61,101 bases of DNA from assembly GCA_937870755.1 (NCBI GenBank), contig CALMZV010000029.1, positions 1-61,101 on the forward strand, written 5' to 3'. The position numbers were made by a program, and so were the translations under genes. Source of the stretch: an uncultured Methylocystaceae bacterium (GTDB lineage Bacteria; Pseudomonadota; Alphaproteobacteria; Rhizobiales; Beijerinckiaceae). Shown here piece after piece: positions 45,768 to 55,301 of the stretch. The notes beneath the pieces were generated by a model. It saw only the letters and a list, made by a program, of their open reading frames with translations. It had not been told where the DNA came from and did not search any database. Numbering within the stretch: the stretch's first letter is position 1; each line of letters starts with the position of its first letter.

Positions 45768-46385
45768 GTGACGCCCGGCCTCTACCTCGCGTTCGTCGCC
45801 GCCTCGGCGCTGCTTATCGCCACGCCGGGGCCGAACGTCGCGCTGATCGTCGCCAATTCCGTCGCCTACGGCCGGCGTCACGGCATGTTGACGGTGGCGG
45901 CGGCGAGCTGCGGGCAGATTCCGCAACTCGCTCTCACCGCATTCGGTATGACGAGCGCGCTCTCGCTGCTGGCGCAGGCGTTCGACTGGCTGCGCTGGGC
46001 GGGCGTGGCCTATCTGCTCTACGCGGCGTTCGAAACGTGGCGCGCGCCCGCGCTCGATCTGACGCGCACGCCGCCCGACCCGCGCAGCGGCCGCGCGATT
46101 TTCACGCGCGCCTTTCTCGTGTCGACGACCAATCCGAAAACGCTGCTGTTCTACATCGCCTTCTTTCCGCAATTCGTGACGCGCGAGGCGCCGCTGGCGC
46201 CGCAACTGGCGGTCATGTCGGCGACGTTCCTCATCGTCGCCGTGTCGATCGACAGTCTGTGGGCGCTCGCCGCGCTCAAGGCGCGCGGCCTGCTGGCGGC
46301 GCGCGGGCGGCTGCGCAACCGGCTGGCGGCGACCGCCTATTTCGCCGCCGGCGTGGGACTGGCGGCCATTCGCCGGACGGGGTGA
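45768..46385 (+). CDS. LysE/RhtB family amino-acid exporter
   Basis: A 205-aa inner-membrane exporter of the LysE/RhtB family. LIATPGPNVALIVANSVAYG is the family signature, followed by ARRHGMLT-like YGRRHGMLTVAAA and AFLVSTTNPKTLLFYIAFFP. Six hydrophobic segments can be counted. The GTG start, 7 bases after the riboflavin gene's stop, was chosen as the nearest one that gives the family N-terminus (TPGLYLAFVAA). It is probably expressed with the riboflavin gene. The exported compound is unknown; amino acids are usual. Confidence 0.88.
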   Translation: MTPGLYLAFVAASALLIATPGPNVALIVANSVAYGRRHGMLTVAAASCGQIPQLALTAFGMTSALSLLAQAFDWLRWAGVAYLLYAAFETWRAPALDLTRTPPDPRSGRAIFTRAFLVSTTNPKTLLFYIAFFPQFVTREAPLAPQLAVMSATFLIVAVSIDSLWALAALKARGLLAARGRLRNRLAATAYFAAGVGLAAIRRTG

Positions 46386-46390
46386 GCGCG

Positions 46391-46945
46391 ATGCGCAGCG
46401 AAAAGCAGAAGATGCTGGCGGGCGAACTCTACCGCGCCGGCGATGCGCAGCTGACCGCCGAACGGCGCGCGGCGACCGTATGGATGGACCGGTTCAACGC
46501 GCAGGGCGACCGGCCGCACGCCGAAACGCTCGCGCTGCTGCGCGCGGGGCTCGGCGCGGCCGGCGACGGGGCGATGGTGCGCGCGCCGTTCCATTGCGAC
46601 TACGGCTACAACATCCGGCTCGGCCGGCGCGTGTTTCTCAACTTCAACTGCGTCGTGCTGGACGTGGCGCCGGTCGAGATCGGCGACGATACGCAAATCG
46701 GTCCGGGCGTGCAGATCCTCACCGCCGATCATCCGCGCGATCCGCGCGCGCGACGCGAGGGCGCCGAATTGGGCCGCGCCATCGTCATCGGGCGCAATGT
46801 ATGGATCGGCGCGGGCGCGATCGTGCTGCCGGGGGCGCGCATCGGCGACGACGCCATTGTCGGCGCCGGCGCCGTCGTCACGCGCGACGTTGCGGCCGGC
46901 GCGACGGTCGCCGGCGTTCCGGCGCGGCGCGTGCGGACGCCGTGA
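46391..46945 (+). CDS. Maltose/sugar O-acetyltransferase (NodL/Maa type)
   Basis: A 184-aa trimeric left-handed beta-helix acetyltransferase. The N-terminal helix SEKQKMLAGELYRAGDAQL is the mac-domain signature. PFHCDYGYNIRLGRRVFLNF precedes the hexapeptide repeats, with the catalytic histidine in LTADHPRDP. VWIGAGAIVLPGARIGDDAI forms the coil. It would move acetyl from acetyl-CoA to a sugar hydroxyl. It begins 5 bases after the exporter gene and is probably in the same unit. A GTG at 46382 is an alternative start. Confidence 0.92.
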   Translation: MRSEKQKMLAGELYRAGDAQLTAERRAATVWMDRFNAQGDRPHAETLALLRAGLGAAGDGAMVRAPFHCDYGYNIRLGRRVFLNFNCVVLDVAPVEIGDDTQIGPGVQILTADHPRDPRARREGAELGRAIVIGRNVWIGAGAIVLPGARIGDDAIVGAGAVVTRDVAAGATVAGVPARRVRTP

Positions 46946-46975
46946 GGCGCGCAGGGCGCTCCCGCAGCCGCGCGC

Positions 46976-47905
46976 TCAGGCGCCCATCAGGCTCATGACG
47001 TGCGCGGCGGTGGAGCGGGCGAGACCGTCGAGGCTGTAGCCGCCTTCCAGCAGGCTGACGACGCGCCCGCCGGCATGCCGGTCGGCGATGTCCATCAGCC
47101 GGCGCGTGGCCCAGGCGTAGTCGCTTTCCACGAGGCGGATGTTGGCCATCGGGTCCAGCCGATGCGCATCGAACCCGGCGGAGATGATGATGAGGTCGGG
47201 ATGGAATTCGTCGATGCGCGGGAGGATGACCAGGTCCATCGCCTCGCGGAACTGTTCCGAACCGTCGCCGGCGCGCAGCGGCGCGTTGACGATGGTGTCG
47301 TATTCGCCGCGCTCGTTCATCGCGCCGGTACCTGGGTACAGCGGCATTTCGTGCGTGGACGTGTACATGACCGTCGGATCGGACCAGAAAATGTCCTGCG
47401 TGCCGTTGCCGTGGTGCACGTCGAAATCCATGATCGCGATGCGCTGGGCGCCGTGCGCGGCCTGCGCATGGCGAGCGGCGATGGCGGCGTTGTTGAAGAA
47501 GCAGAAGCCCATCGGCGTCGCGCGTTCGGCGTGGTGGCCGGGCGGGCGCGTTGCGACAAACGCATTGCCGACCCTGCGGGTCATCACCTCGTCCACCGCC
47601 AGCACCGCGCCGCCTGCCGAATGCAGCGCGGCCGGCATGGTGGCGGGCATCATGGACGTGTCGCCGTCGAGCTCGACGACGCCGTTCTTGGGCGCGGTGC
47701 GTTCGAGGGCTTCAAGATAGGCCTGCGGGTGGGCGCGCAGGATCGCCTCGCGCGCGACCTGCGGCGCCTGCTCGCGCACCAGGCCCTGAAACCGCTCGTG
47801 CTCCAGAATGCGCTCGATGGCGCGAATCCGGTCGGGCCGTTCGGGATGTTCCGGCCCCATGTCATGATCCAGACACGCGCGATGCGATATGATGAGTGTG
47901 CTCAA
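46976..47905 (-). CDS. Histone deacetylase-like (acetoin-utilisation) deacetylase
   Basis: A 309-aa class II-type histone-deacetylase-fold enzyme; bacterial relatives deacetylate polyamines, small amides or proteins. Zinc and catalytic motifs are complete: TRPPGHHAERATPMGFC (histidines 124-125), IMDFDVHHGNGTQD (Asp160, Asp162, His164), SAGFDAHRLDP and LEGGYSLDGL. The start is a TTG with GGGGGAG about 10 bases upstream. A similar gene lies near ribB and fabI in rhizobia as I recall. The substrate cannot be inferred. Confidence 0.92.
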   Translation of the reverse strand: MSTLIISHRACLDHDMGPEHPERPDRIRAIERILEHERFQGLVREQAPQVAREAILRAHPQAYLEALERTAPKNGVVELDGDTSMMPATMPAALHSAGGAVLAVDEVMTRRVGNAFVATRPPGHHAERATPMGFCFFNNAAIAARHAQAAHGAQRIAIMDFDVHHGNGTQDIFWSDPTVMYTSTHEMPLYPGTGAMNERGEYDTIVNAPLRAGDGSEQFREAMDLVILPRIDEFHPDLIIISAGFDAHRLDPMANIRLVESDYAWATRRLMDIADRHAGGRVVSLLEGGYSLDGLARSTAAHVMSLMGA

Positions 47906-48115
47906 AGCCCAAGCTCCCCCACGCGCCTGCGCGCGGATTGTCCGTCCGCGGGCGAATAAGGCGCAGGCGATGGCAAGTGTCCAGTCCTACGTCGGTCGTA
48001 TCGGCGTGGCGCCCGCGCCACGAAACCTGGCGGAAATCCGGGCAATTGCGGCAAAACCATTGCCAAACGCCGCCGCGCGGGTCAAAACGACGCAGCATCT
48101 CATCGGGACCGCTTC

Positions 48116-48721
48116 ATGCCGCACGCCATCTTCCGCCTCGCCGCGCTCGGTCTCGGCGCGTTCGCGCTCGCCGGCTGCAATTACAAGGCGGTCCCATCCC
48201 CGCAGCTTTCGGCGCGCGACGCGGACCTGATCGCCAAGGTTCCGACGCACGAGGTCGATCTCAATTTCGAACGCTACGAGGTGGACGACCCGACCGGCGA
48301 GGCGCCCGGCACGATCGTGGTCGATACGCGCGACAAGCTGCTGTATTTCGTGCAGCCGAACCGCAAGGCCATCCGCTACGGCGTGGCGACGGGGGCGGAA
48401 GCTTTCGGCTGGACCGGGAACGCCACGGTCGGGCGGGTGGCCGAATGGCCGCGCTGGATTCCGCCGAAGGAAATGCTCGAACGCTGGCCGCACCTCAAGC
48501 CGGTCGCCGGCGGTCTGGACGGCGGCCCCGACAATCCGCTCGGCGCGCGCGCGCTCTATCTCTACCAGGGCAACAAGGACACGCTCTACCGCATCCACGG
48601 CACCAACGAGCCGGAAACGATCGGCCGCGAGGCTTCGTCCGGCTGCATCCGCATGCGCAACGTGGACGTGGTCGATCTCTACAACCGCACGAAGGTCGGC
48701 GCGAAGGTGATCGTGCGGTAG
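48116..48721 (+). CDS. L,D-transpeptidase lipoprotein (YkuD family)
   Basis: A 201-aa lipoprotein (lipobox ALAGC, Cys21) with a YkuD catalytic domain, which makes 3-3 crosslinks in peptidoglycan or ties lipoproteins to it. IVVDTRDKLLYFV begins the domain; the catalytic residues are in RIHGTNEPETIG (His161) and ASSGCIRMRN (Cys177). AEWPRWIPPKEM is common in this family. GGGACCGC precedes the ATG. A strong terminator follows, so it is a single-gene unit. The 210-base gap before it, shared with the divergent deacetylase gene, holds no other gene. Confidence 0.93.
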   Translation: MPHAIFRLAALGLGAFALAGCNYKAVPSPQLSARDADLIAKVPTHEVDLNFERYEVDDPTGEAPGTIVVDTRDKLLYFVQPNRKAIRYGVATGAEAFGWTGNATVGRVAEWPRWIPPKEMLERWPHLKPVAGGLDGGPDNPLGARALYLYQGNKDTLYRIHGTNEPETIGREASSGCIRMRNVDVVDLYNRTKVGAKVIVR

Positions 48722-48757
48722 CCGCGATTTACGAATGACGATTTGAAGCTAGACTGG

Positions 48758-48788
48758 CGACGCCGCGTTGTGCGCGGCGTCGTTTTTT
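48758..48788 (+). terminator. Intrinsic terminator after the L,D-transpeptidase
   Basis: Ten-base arms CGACGCCGCG (48758-48767) and CGCGGCGTCG (48773-48782) enclose a 5-base loop, followed by six T. This is a textbook intrinsic terminator. Confidence 0.85.
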
Positions 48789-48819
48789 GTCGGCGCGCCT
48801 GCGCGCTCGGGAGGAAGAC

Positions 48820-49944
<1,125 letters not shown>

Positions 49945-49967
49945 AGGCGGTCCTGTCGATACGGCGC

Positions 49968-50879
49968 TCAGGCGATGGCGTCGGGCGCCTCGATCGTCAC
50001 GTCCACCAGTTCCGGCGGGCGCATGAAGCGCACGGGCACGATGGATTCGCCAAGCCCCGCCGAGACGACGAGGTGGCGCGCGCCCTCCTGATGATGGCCG
50101 TAGATCAGTTCCGGCGCCATGCGGCTTTCGGCGACGACGGGGCCGAAAATCGGCAGGTTCACCTGCCCGCCGTGGGTGTGGCCGCAGAGCGTGACCGACA
50201 CCCGGTCCGGCACGCGCGGGAACACGAACGGCTCGTGCGCCATCAGCACGACCGGCGCATCGTCCTTCACCAGCCGCAGCGTGCCCGACAGGTCGTCGAG
50301 GCCGCGGAACGAATGGCGACCGTTCTTGCGCGCCATCTGGTCGCCGAGGCCGGCGAGCCAGAACGCATGTCCGTCCTTTTCCAGCCGCAGCGCGTCGTTC
50401 TCGTAGAGGCGCGCGCCCATCGCCTTCAGCGCGCGACGGATGGGTTCGGCGTCCTGCGAGCGGGTGCCGGGAACGGGGCCGTGCCACCAGTCGTGATTGC
50501 CGAGCACCGCATGCACGCCGAGCGGCGCCTTCAACACGTCGAGCGCCTCGGCCCATTGCTCGGGCAGGACCTGCGCGGTGACGAACCGGTGGCCGCCGTT
50601 GAAGTCGCCGAGCAGCGCGAACAGGTCGGGCTCGAGCGAATTGGCGAGCCGTGCGATGCGGCCGATGCGCCCCGGCCCCATGTAGGGCTCGCAGGCGTGG
50701 ATGTCGGCGATGAGGACGACCCTGAGCCTGAGGCCCTGCGGCCAGCCGGCCGGCCGAAGCCGGTAGCGCGTGACCCCGAGCATGAAGCCCGGCTCGATGG
50801 CGAAGGCGTAGGAGGCGAGACCCGTTGCGCCAAGCGCAAGACCGCCAGCCCCCATCAAAACGCCGCGCCGTGTGATCAT
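49968..50879 (-). CDS. Tat-exported metallophosphoesterase
   Basis: A 303-aa calcineurin-like phosphoesterase. The five metal motifs are in order: VLIADIHACEP, LLGDFNGGHRF, AVLGNHDWWHGP, VLMAHEPFVF, and TLCGHTHGGQVNLP. The N-terminus MITRRGVLMGAGGLALG resembles a twin-arginine signal, so it would be folded in the cytoplasm and exported or anchored. Family members of this form hydrolyse UDP-diacylglucosamine or other phosphodiesters. It follows the 65-aa protein and fabI on the minus strand. Confidence 0.9.
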   Translation of the reverse strand: MITRRGVLMGAGGLALGATGLASYAFAIEPGFMLGVTRYRLRPAGWPQGLRLRVVLIADIHACEPYMGPGRIGRIARLANSLEPDLFALLGDFNGGHRFVTAQVLPEQWAEALDVLKAPLGVHAVLGNHDWWHGPVPGTRSQDAEPIRRALKAMGARLYENDALRLEKDGHAFWLAGLGDQMARKNGRHSFRGLDDLSGTLRLVKDDAPVVLMAHEPFVFPRVPDRVSVTLCGHTHGGQVNLPIFGPVVAESRMAPELIYGHHQEGARHLVVSAGLGESIVPVRFMRPPELVDVTIEAPDAIA

Positions 50880-50920
50880 CGCGCTCTGCTATCCAGCGAT
50901 TGCGGCGGATTTGCGCAGCT

Positions 50921-51118
50921 TCAGGCGGCCGCGCGCACCCCCGCCGGCTCCTCGGCGCGATGCGCCTCCTCGACGGTCGCCGCGTCGATCTCAAGCGCAT
51001 CCGCCACCGCTGCGACGCCGAGGCGCCGATAGAGCATTTTCTGCAACTCGCGTGCGTCCTGGCGGCCGGCCACCGCGAGCAACTCGTAACGCAATTCCTC
51101 TTCGATACGCTCGAACAT
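50921..51118 (-). CDS. Small hypothetical protein
   Basis: A 65-aa acidic, helical protein (MFERIEEELRYELLAVAGRQ, then LQKMLYRRLG). The ATG at 51118 was chosen because GGGAG lies about 9 bases upstream; a GTG at 51127 sits directly on that site. The ending is alanine-rich. I do not recognise the family. It lies between fabI and the metallophosphoesterase on the same strand. Confidence 0.6.
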   Translation of the reverse strand: MFERIEEELRYELLAVAGRQDARELQKMLYRRLGVAAVADALEIDAATVEEAHRAEEPAGVRAAA

Positions 51119-51237
51119 ACGCTTCACTCCCGCCGCGCCGCACGCGGTCCGAAAGCGACAATCGCGGCGAGCGGGTTAAGGCGCGCTTAAGCTAAAGGGC
51201 TTGCAAACGGACATGGATAACGGTCCGTTACCGCCTC

Positions 51238-52071
51238 TCACTCCTTGGTGATGTCGGGCGCGGTCGGGTTCTTCATGCCGACGACGTGATAGCCCGCATC
51301 CACGTGCAGGATTTCGCCCGTCACGCCGCGCGACATCGGCGACAGCAGATAGACCGCGCTCTCGCCCACTTCCTCGATCGTGACGGTGCGGCGCATCGGC
51401 GCGTTGTATTCGTTCCACTTGAGAATGTAGCGGAAGTCGCCGATGCCGGAGGCCGCGAGCGTCTTGATCGGACCGGCCGAGATGGCGTTCACGCGAATCT
51501 GCTTCTCGCCGAGATCGGCGGCGAGATAGCGCACGCTCGCTTCGAGCGCCGCCTTGGCGACGCCCATCACGTTGTAGTGCGGCATCCACTTTTCCGCGCC
51601 GTAATAGGTGAGGGTCAGCATCGAGCCGCCCTCGCCCATCAGCTTCTCGGCGCGCTGGGCGACCGCCGTGAACGAATAGCAGGAGATGAACAGCGAGGTA
51701 TTGAAGTTCCGGGCGCTGGTGTCGATGTAGCGGCCCGTCAGCTCGTCCTTGTCGGAAAAGGCGATGGCGTGGACCACGAAATCGAGCTTGCCCCACAGTT
51801 TGCGGACTTCCTCGAACACGGCGTCGAGGCTCGCCTCGTCGGTCACGTCGCATTGGCCCACCACATGGCCGCCGAGTTCGGCGGCCAGCGGGCGCACGCG
51901 CTTTTCGAGCGCGTCGCCCTGATAGGTGAAGGCGAGTTCGGCGCCGGCGTCGCGCGCGGCTTTGGCGATGCCCCACGCGATGGAGCGCTGGTTGGCGAGC
52001 CCCATGATGAGGCCGCGCCGGCCGGCGAGCACGCCGGATAGAGGAGAAACGGCGGACTGGGTTTGCGTCAT
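51238..52071 (-). CDS. fabI: Enoyl-ACP reductase FabI
   Basis: A 277-aa NADH-dependent enoyl-[acyl-carrier-protein] reductase, the last step of each fatty-acid elongation cycle. GLIMGLANQRSIAWGIA is the nucleotide-binding start, FVVHAIAF and FISCYSFTAVA follow, and the catalytic Tyr and Lys are in LTYYGAEKWMPHYNVMGVAK. AISAGPIKTLAASGI precedes the flexible substrate loop. The ATG at 52071 starts the family's usual N-terminus. A TAACGG-T-CCGTTA inverted repeat (51218-51230) lies just after the stop and may aid termination. Confidence 0.96.
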   Translation of the reverse strand: MTQTQSAVSPLSGVLAGRRGLIMGLANQRSIAWGIAKAARDAGAELAFTYQGDALEKRVRPLAAELGGHVVGQCDVTDEASLDAVFEEVRKLWGKLDFVVHAIAFSDKDELTGRYIDTSARNFNTSLFISCYSFTAVAQRAEKLMGEGGSMLTLTYYGAEKWMPHYNVMGVAKAALEASVRYLAADLGEKQIRVNAISAGPIKTLAASGIGDFRYILKWNEYNAPMRRTVTIEEVGESAVYLLSPMSRGVTGEILHVDAGYHVVGMKNPTAPDITKE

Positions 52072-52311
52072 TGGCGTCCGGATACGGCTGAAACGAGCAG
52101 GAAGGATTATCAGCCGTTTAAGCGCTGGCGGCGCCGAGCGCAAGGCTCGGTCGCGCCGCGCCGCACGCGCGGCGAGCTTGCGCGAGGCTTGCCGCGGCGC
52201 CGCATGCGCTGGGGACAGCGGGGAAACGCGGCAGGATTTGACTCGCCCCCGCCATGATCGGCCCCTATGATTATTATCGAGTTGTTCATAAATTTCGGAC
52301 CCAGCCCGATC

Positions 52312-52788
52312 ATGGTCGAAGACCCTGTTACGTCAATCGACCCCCGCACCGGGGAACTGGCGCGTTTCGCCGGCGCGCTCGCCGGCGCCGCCGGCGCCTG
52401 GGCGGTCGACGAACTGACGGCCGGCGCCATCGTCGCCGCCGACGAAACGACCGAACAGGCCGGCCTCACCCCGCGCGAACGGCTCTATCGGGAACTGATC
52501 CGGCTCAACCGGCGACGCGCGCTCGCCGCCCCGCCCAAGCGGGAGGACGACGCCCCGCTGCGCCGCGCCGAGGATTTCGCCCGCCGGGTGGAGCGGCTGC
52601 CGCTGGAGGACAAAGAGGCGCTGCTTCTGGTGGCGCTCGCGCGATTTTCCTACGAGGAGGCCGCCCGCGCGCTCGACATCGCGCCACGGATGTTCGCCGA
52701 ACGGGTGATGCGGGCGCGCGCGCGCCTCGATTGCGGCCAGCCGGTCGCCCCGCCGCGCCGGCCCAATTACCTGCGTCTGGTGAAGTAG
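52312..52788 (+). CDS. Sigma-factor-like protein with only a region 4
   Basis: A 158-aa protein. The C-terminal half looks like sigma region 4: RRVERLPLEDKEALLLVALA, then RFSYEEAARALDIAPRMFAER and VMRARARL, with a helix-turn-helix. The N-terminal half (ARFAGALAGAAGAWAVDELT and following) does not show the region 2 core that binds the -10 box. Its stop lies 8 bases before the anti-sigma gene. The start is uncertain: an ATG at 52267 would add 15 residues, and neither has a clear ribosome-binding site. It may be a divergent ECF sigma factor or a sigma mimic. Confidence 0.65.
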   Translation: MVEDPVTSIDPRTGELARFAGALAGAAGAWAVDELTAGAIVAADETTEQAGLTPRERLYRELIRLNRRRALAAPPKREDDAPLRRAEDFARRVERLPLEDKEALLLVALARFSYEEAARALDIAPRMFAERVMRARARLDCGQPVAPPRRPNYLRLVK

Positions 52789-52796
52789 ATCGTCGC

Positions 52797-53591
52797 ATGA
52801 CCATCGCCGATCGGGATCTGCACGCTTTCGTCGACGGCGAGCTGCCGGAGGCGCGGCGGCGCGAAGTCGCCCAATGGCTCGCCGAACGGCCGGAGGTCGC
52901 CGTGCGCGTCGCCGCATGGCGCTCGCAGAACGAGGCGATCCGCCGGCTGTTTCCGCCCGCCAGCGCCTTTCGCCCGCAGCCGGCCGTGCGCACGCTCCCG
53001 CCCGCCGAGGACGCCATCCGCGACTCCGACTTCCGCACCCCTGCGCGCCGCCAGCGCCAGCGCAGCGCGAACGCCACCGCGATGGTGATGATCGCGGCCG
53101 CCTTCGCCATCGGCGCGGCGATCGTGCTGGCGCGCGAGATCGCCACCGCTCCGCGCCTCGAACCCGCGCCCGCGGTCGCCGTGGCGACGGTCGAGCCGGC
53201 GGGCGTGGCCCAGCGGGCGATCGCGGCCTGGCGCGCCTACGCCAACGACCCGACCCATGCGGTGGAGATCGCGGCCGGCGATCCCTCTCTCGGCGAGTGG
53301 CTGATGAAGCGGACGGGCCTGGCCAGGACGCCGGAGATGGCGGGCGCGCGGCTCGTCGGCGCGCGCGTGACGCCCGGCGCGGACCGGCCCGCGGCCTTTC
53401 TCCTGTACGAAACGGGCGACCGGGCGCGGATAGCGCTCGTGGTCGAGCCCGCGCTGGGGGCGCCGCCGACCTCCGCCAGCGGCGGCGAGATCGCGGCGCG
53501 CGCATGGCGGGCGGACGGTTTCGACCATGCGCTCGCCGGACCCATTTCGCGCGCGCGGCTCGATTCGCTGGCCGAAACGCTCGGACGCTAG
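52797..53591 (+). CDS. Membrane anti-sigma factor
   Basis: A 264-aa protein typical of alphaproteobacterial anti-sigma factors: an N-terminal domain (DRDLHAFVDGELPEARRREV, then WLAERPEVAVRVAAWR), one membrane helix (about residues 98-118, VMIAAAFAIGAAIVLA) and a periplasmic domain of about 140 residues. The zinc-binding cysteines of ZAS proteins are absent. It lies 8 bases after the sigma-like gene. Its stop codon overlaps that of the convergent DUF1772-like gene. Confidence 0.83.
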   Translation: MTIADRDLHAFVDGELPEARRREVAQWLAERPEVAVRVAAWRSQNEAIRRLFPPASAFRPQPAVRTLPPAEDAIRDSDFRTPARRQRQRSANATAMVMIAAAFAIGAAIVLAREIATAPRLEPAPAVAVATVEPAGVAQRAIAAWRAYANDPTHAVEIAAGDPSLGEWLMKRTGLARTPEMAGARLVGARVTPGADRPAAFLLYETGDRARIALVVEPALGAPPTSASGGEIAARAWRADGFDHALAGPISRARLDSLAETLGR

Positions 53592-54064
53592 GTCGCCTGG
53601 GTCCCCTTGCCGGCCGGGCGCCGCCACATCGTCGTCGACAGCACGCACAAGCACAGCGCGCAAAAGGCGATCACGGCGTTGACGGCGTGCGAAAATTCCC
53701 AGTCGCGCCTGAGCGTTCGCCAGTGCTCGGGAAGCGCCGTCCAGTTGGCGGTCGCCTGATTCGCCGGAAGCGTCCACATGAAGAAGATCGCGAACATCGC
53801 GACGAAACAAAGCGCGGCGCCGGTGGCGAGCCGGAACGGCGCGGGTTCGGCGCGCACGCCGATCGCCAGAGCGACGTTGGCGGCAAGAGCCGCGAACCAG
53901 ACCGCGCCGAACATCGCCCATCCCGAATAGACGTTCTGGACGATGAAATAGTCGGTCTGTGCGAGATCGATCTTGTTGGGCAGCGCGGCCAGATGCGCGC
54001 CCGAAGGCACGAGCGCGAGCGCGCTCAGGACAATGGCGGCGAACTGAAGACTTCTGACGACCAT
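53588..54064 (-). CDS. Four-helix membrane protein, DUF1772-like
   Basis: A 158-aa membrane protein with four hydrophobic helices. HLAALPNKIDLAQTDYFIVQ, FAIFFMWTLPANQAT and WRTLRRDWEFSHAVNAVIAF fit my memory of DUF1772-like proteins. The ATG at 54064 (MVVRSLQ) has AGGG upstream and is preferred to a longer frame from 54085. Its TAG stop overlaps the TAG of the anti-sigma gene on the other strand. Function unknown. Confidence 0.72.
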   Translation of the reverse strand: MVVRSLQFAAIVLSALALVPSGAHLAALPNKIDLAQTDYFIVQNVYSGWAMFGAVWFAALAANVALAIGVRAEPAPFRLATGAALCFVAMFAIFFMWTLPANQATANWTALPEHWRTLRRDWEFSHAVNAVIAFCALCLCVLSTTMWRRPAGKGTQAT

Positions 54065-54116
54065 CGCGGAACCCTGCGGACGCAACCCGGCCTTCCGTCG
54101 ATGGTTCCGCCCACCG

Positions 54117-55070
54117 TCAGCTCCTGCGCGGGTTGTAGGGCTTGTCGGCGCGCCATTTGCGCATGAGCGCGTCGAGTTCGCCGTCCGGCGTCTCGGGCAA
54201 CACGATCTTCAGCGCGACATAGAGATCGCCGCGCCCACCGTCCGGCCGCGACAACCCCTTGCCGCGCAGCCGCAACACGCGGCCGGACGACGAATTGGGC
54301 GGCACCGACAATTCCACCCGGCCTTCGAGCGTCGGCGCGTCCACCTTGCCGCCGAGCGCAGCCTCGTAAAGCGTGACGGGCAGTTCGGCGCGCAGGTCCC
54401 GGCCTTCCACCTTGAACAGCTTGTGGGGCGCGATCTTCAGCGTGACGATGGCGTCGCCGGGCTCGCCGCCGTAGGGGTTGGGCTGGCCCTGCCCGCGCAG
54501 GCGAATCTGTTGTCCGTCCTCGACGCCGGGGGGAATCTTCACTTCCAGCGTCTTGCCGTTGGGCATGACGACATGGACCTTCCCGGCGCCGGCGATGTCC
54601 TCGAGCGACACAAGAACGCTCGCGGCGAGATCCTCGCCCTTGGTCGGCTGCTGGGCGCGGGCGCGTCCACGCGCGCCGAACAGTTCGGAAAAAATGTCGC
54701 CGGCGCTGAACCCGCCGCCTCCGCCACCCCCGGCGAACGGGCCGCCGGGCCCGCCCTGACCGAAGTGGAACTCGTAGGATTCGCCGCCCGGTCCCGATCG
54801 CCGGAACCCGCCCGGCCCGCCGGCCCCGTATCCCTCGAACCCTCTCGGCTTGCCCTCGGCGTCGATCTCGCCGCGGTCGAACTGGCCGCGCTTCTTCTCG
54901 TCGCCGACGATCTCGTAGGCGGCGTTGACCTCGGCGAACTTCTCCTGCGCCTTGGGATCGTTCTTGTTCTGGTCGGGATGGTGCTTCTTGGCGAGTTTGC
55001 GAAACGCCTTCTTGATCTCGTCGGCGGACGCGCCCTTGGAAACGCCAAGAACCGAATAGGGATCGCGCAT
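54117..55070 (-). CDS. DnaJ-like co-chaperone without zinc finger (CbpA type)
   Basis: A 317-aa type II J-protein. The J domain (MRDPYSVLGVSKGASADEIK, and LAKKHHPDQNK with the HPD motif) stimulates DnaK ATPase. A glycine/phenylalanine-rich linker follows, with a run of seven glycines. The zinc-finger cysteines of DnaJ are absent. The C-terminal substrate-binding domains have LEVKIPPGVEDGQQIRLRGQ and AALGGKVDAPTLEGRVEL. In rhizobia a similar gene lies next to pdxH and fabI. The 231-base gap to the divergent binding-protein gene holds no other gene. Confidence 0.93.
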   Translation of the reverse strand: MRDPYSVLGVSKGASADEIKKAFRKLAKKHHPDQNKNDPKAQEKFAEVNAAYEIVGDEKKRGQFDRGEIDAEGKPRGFEGYGAGGPGGFRRSGPGGESYEFHFGQGGPGGPFAGGGGGGGFSAGDIFSELFGARGRARAQQPTKGEDLAASVLVSLEDIAGAGKVHVVMPNGKTLEVKIPPGVEDGQQIRLRGQGQPNPYGGEPGDAIVTLKIAPHKLFKVEGRDLRAELPVTLYEAALGGKVDAPTLEGRVELSVPPNSSSGRVLRLRGKGLSRPDGGRGDLYVALKIVLPETPDGELDALMRKWRADKPYNPRRS

Positions 55071-55301
55071 ATTTTCAAGCCCATGCGGGCGCAGCCCGAA
55101 GCGCCGCGCCCCTGTCTTTCATCACGCCCTATGTGGGGCGCCGGCGCCGCCTGCGCAAGCCGCATGGGCCGCGCCCTTGCCGGCGCCGGCGCGAACGCCT
55201 TCAATGGCAGGGCGACGTCCAACCGCACGCAGAGGCGGGCCGGCGTCGCCAACGAGGCGGATGCGTTCGTTTCGCAAGACGACCAACGAGGAAACGCTCA
55301 G

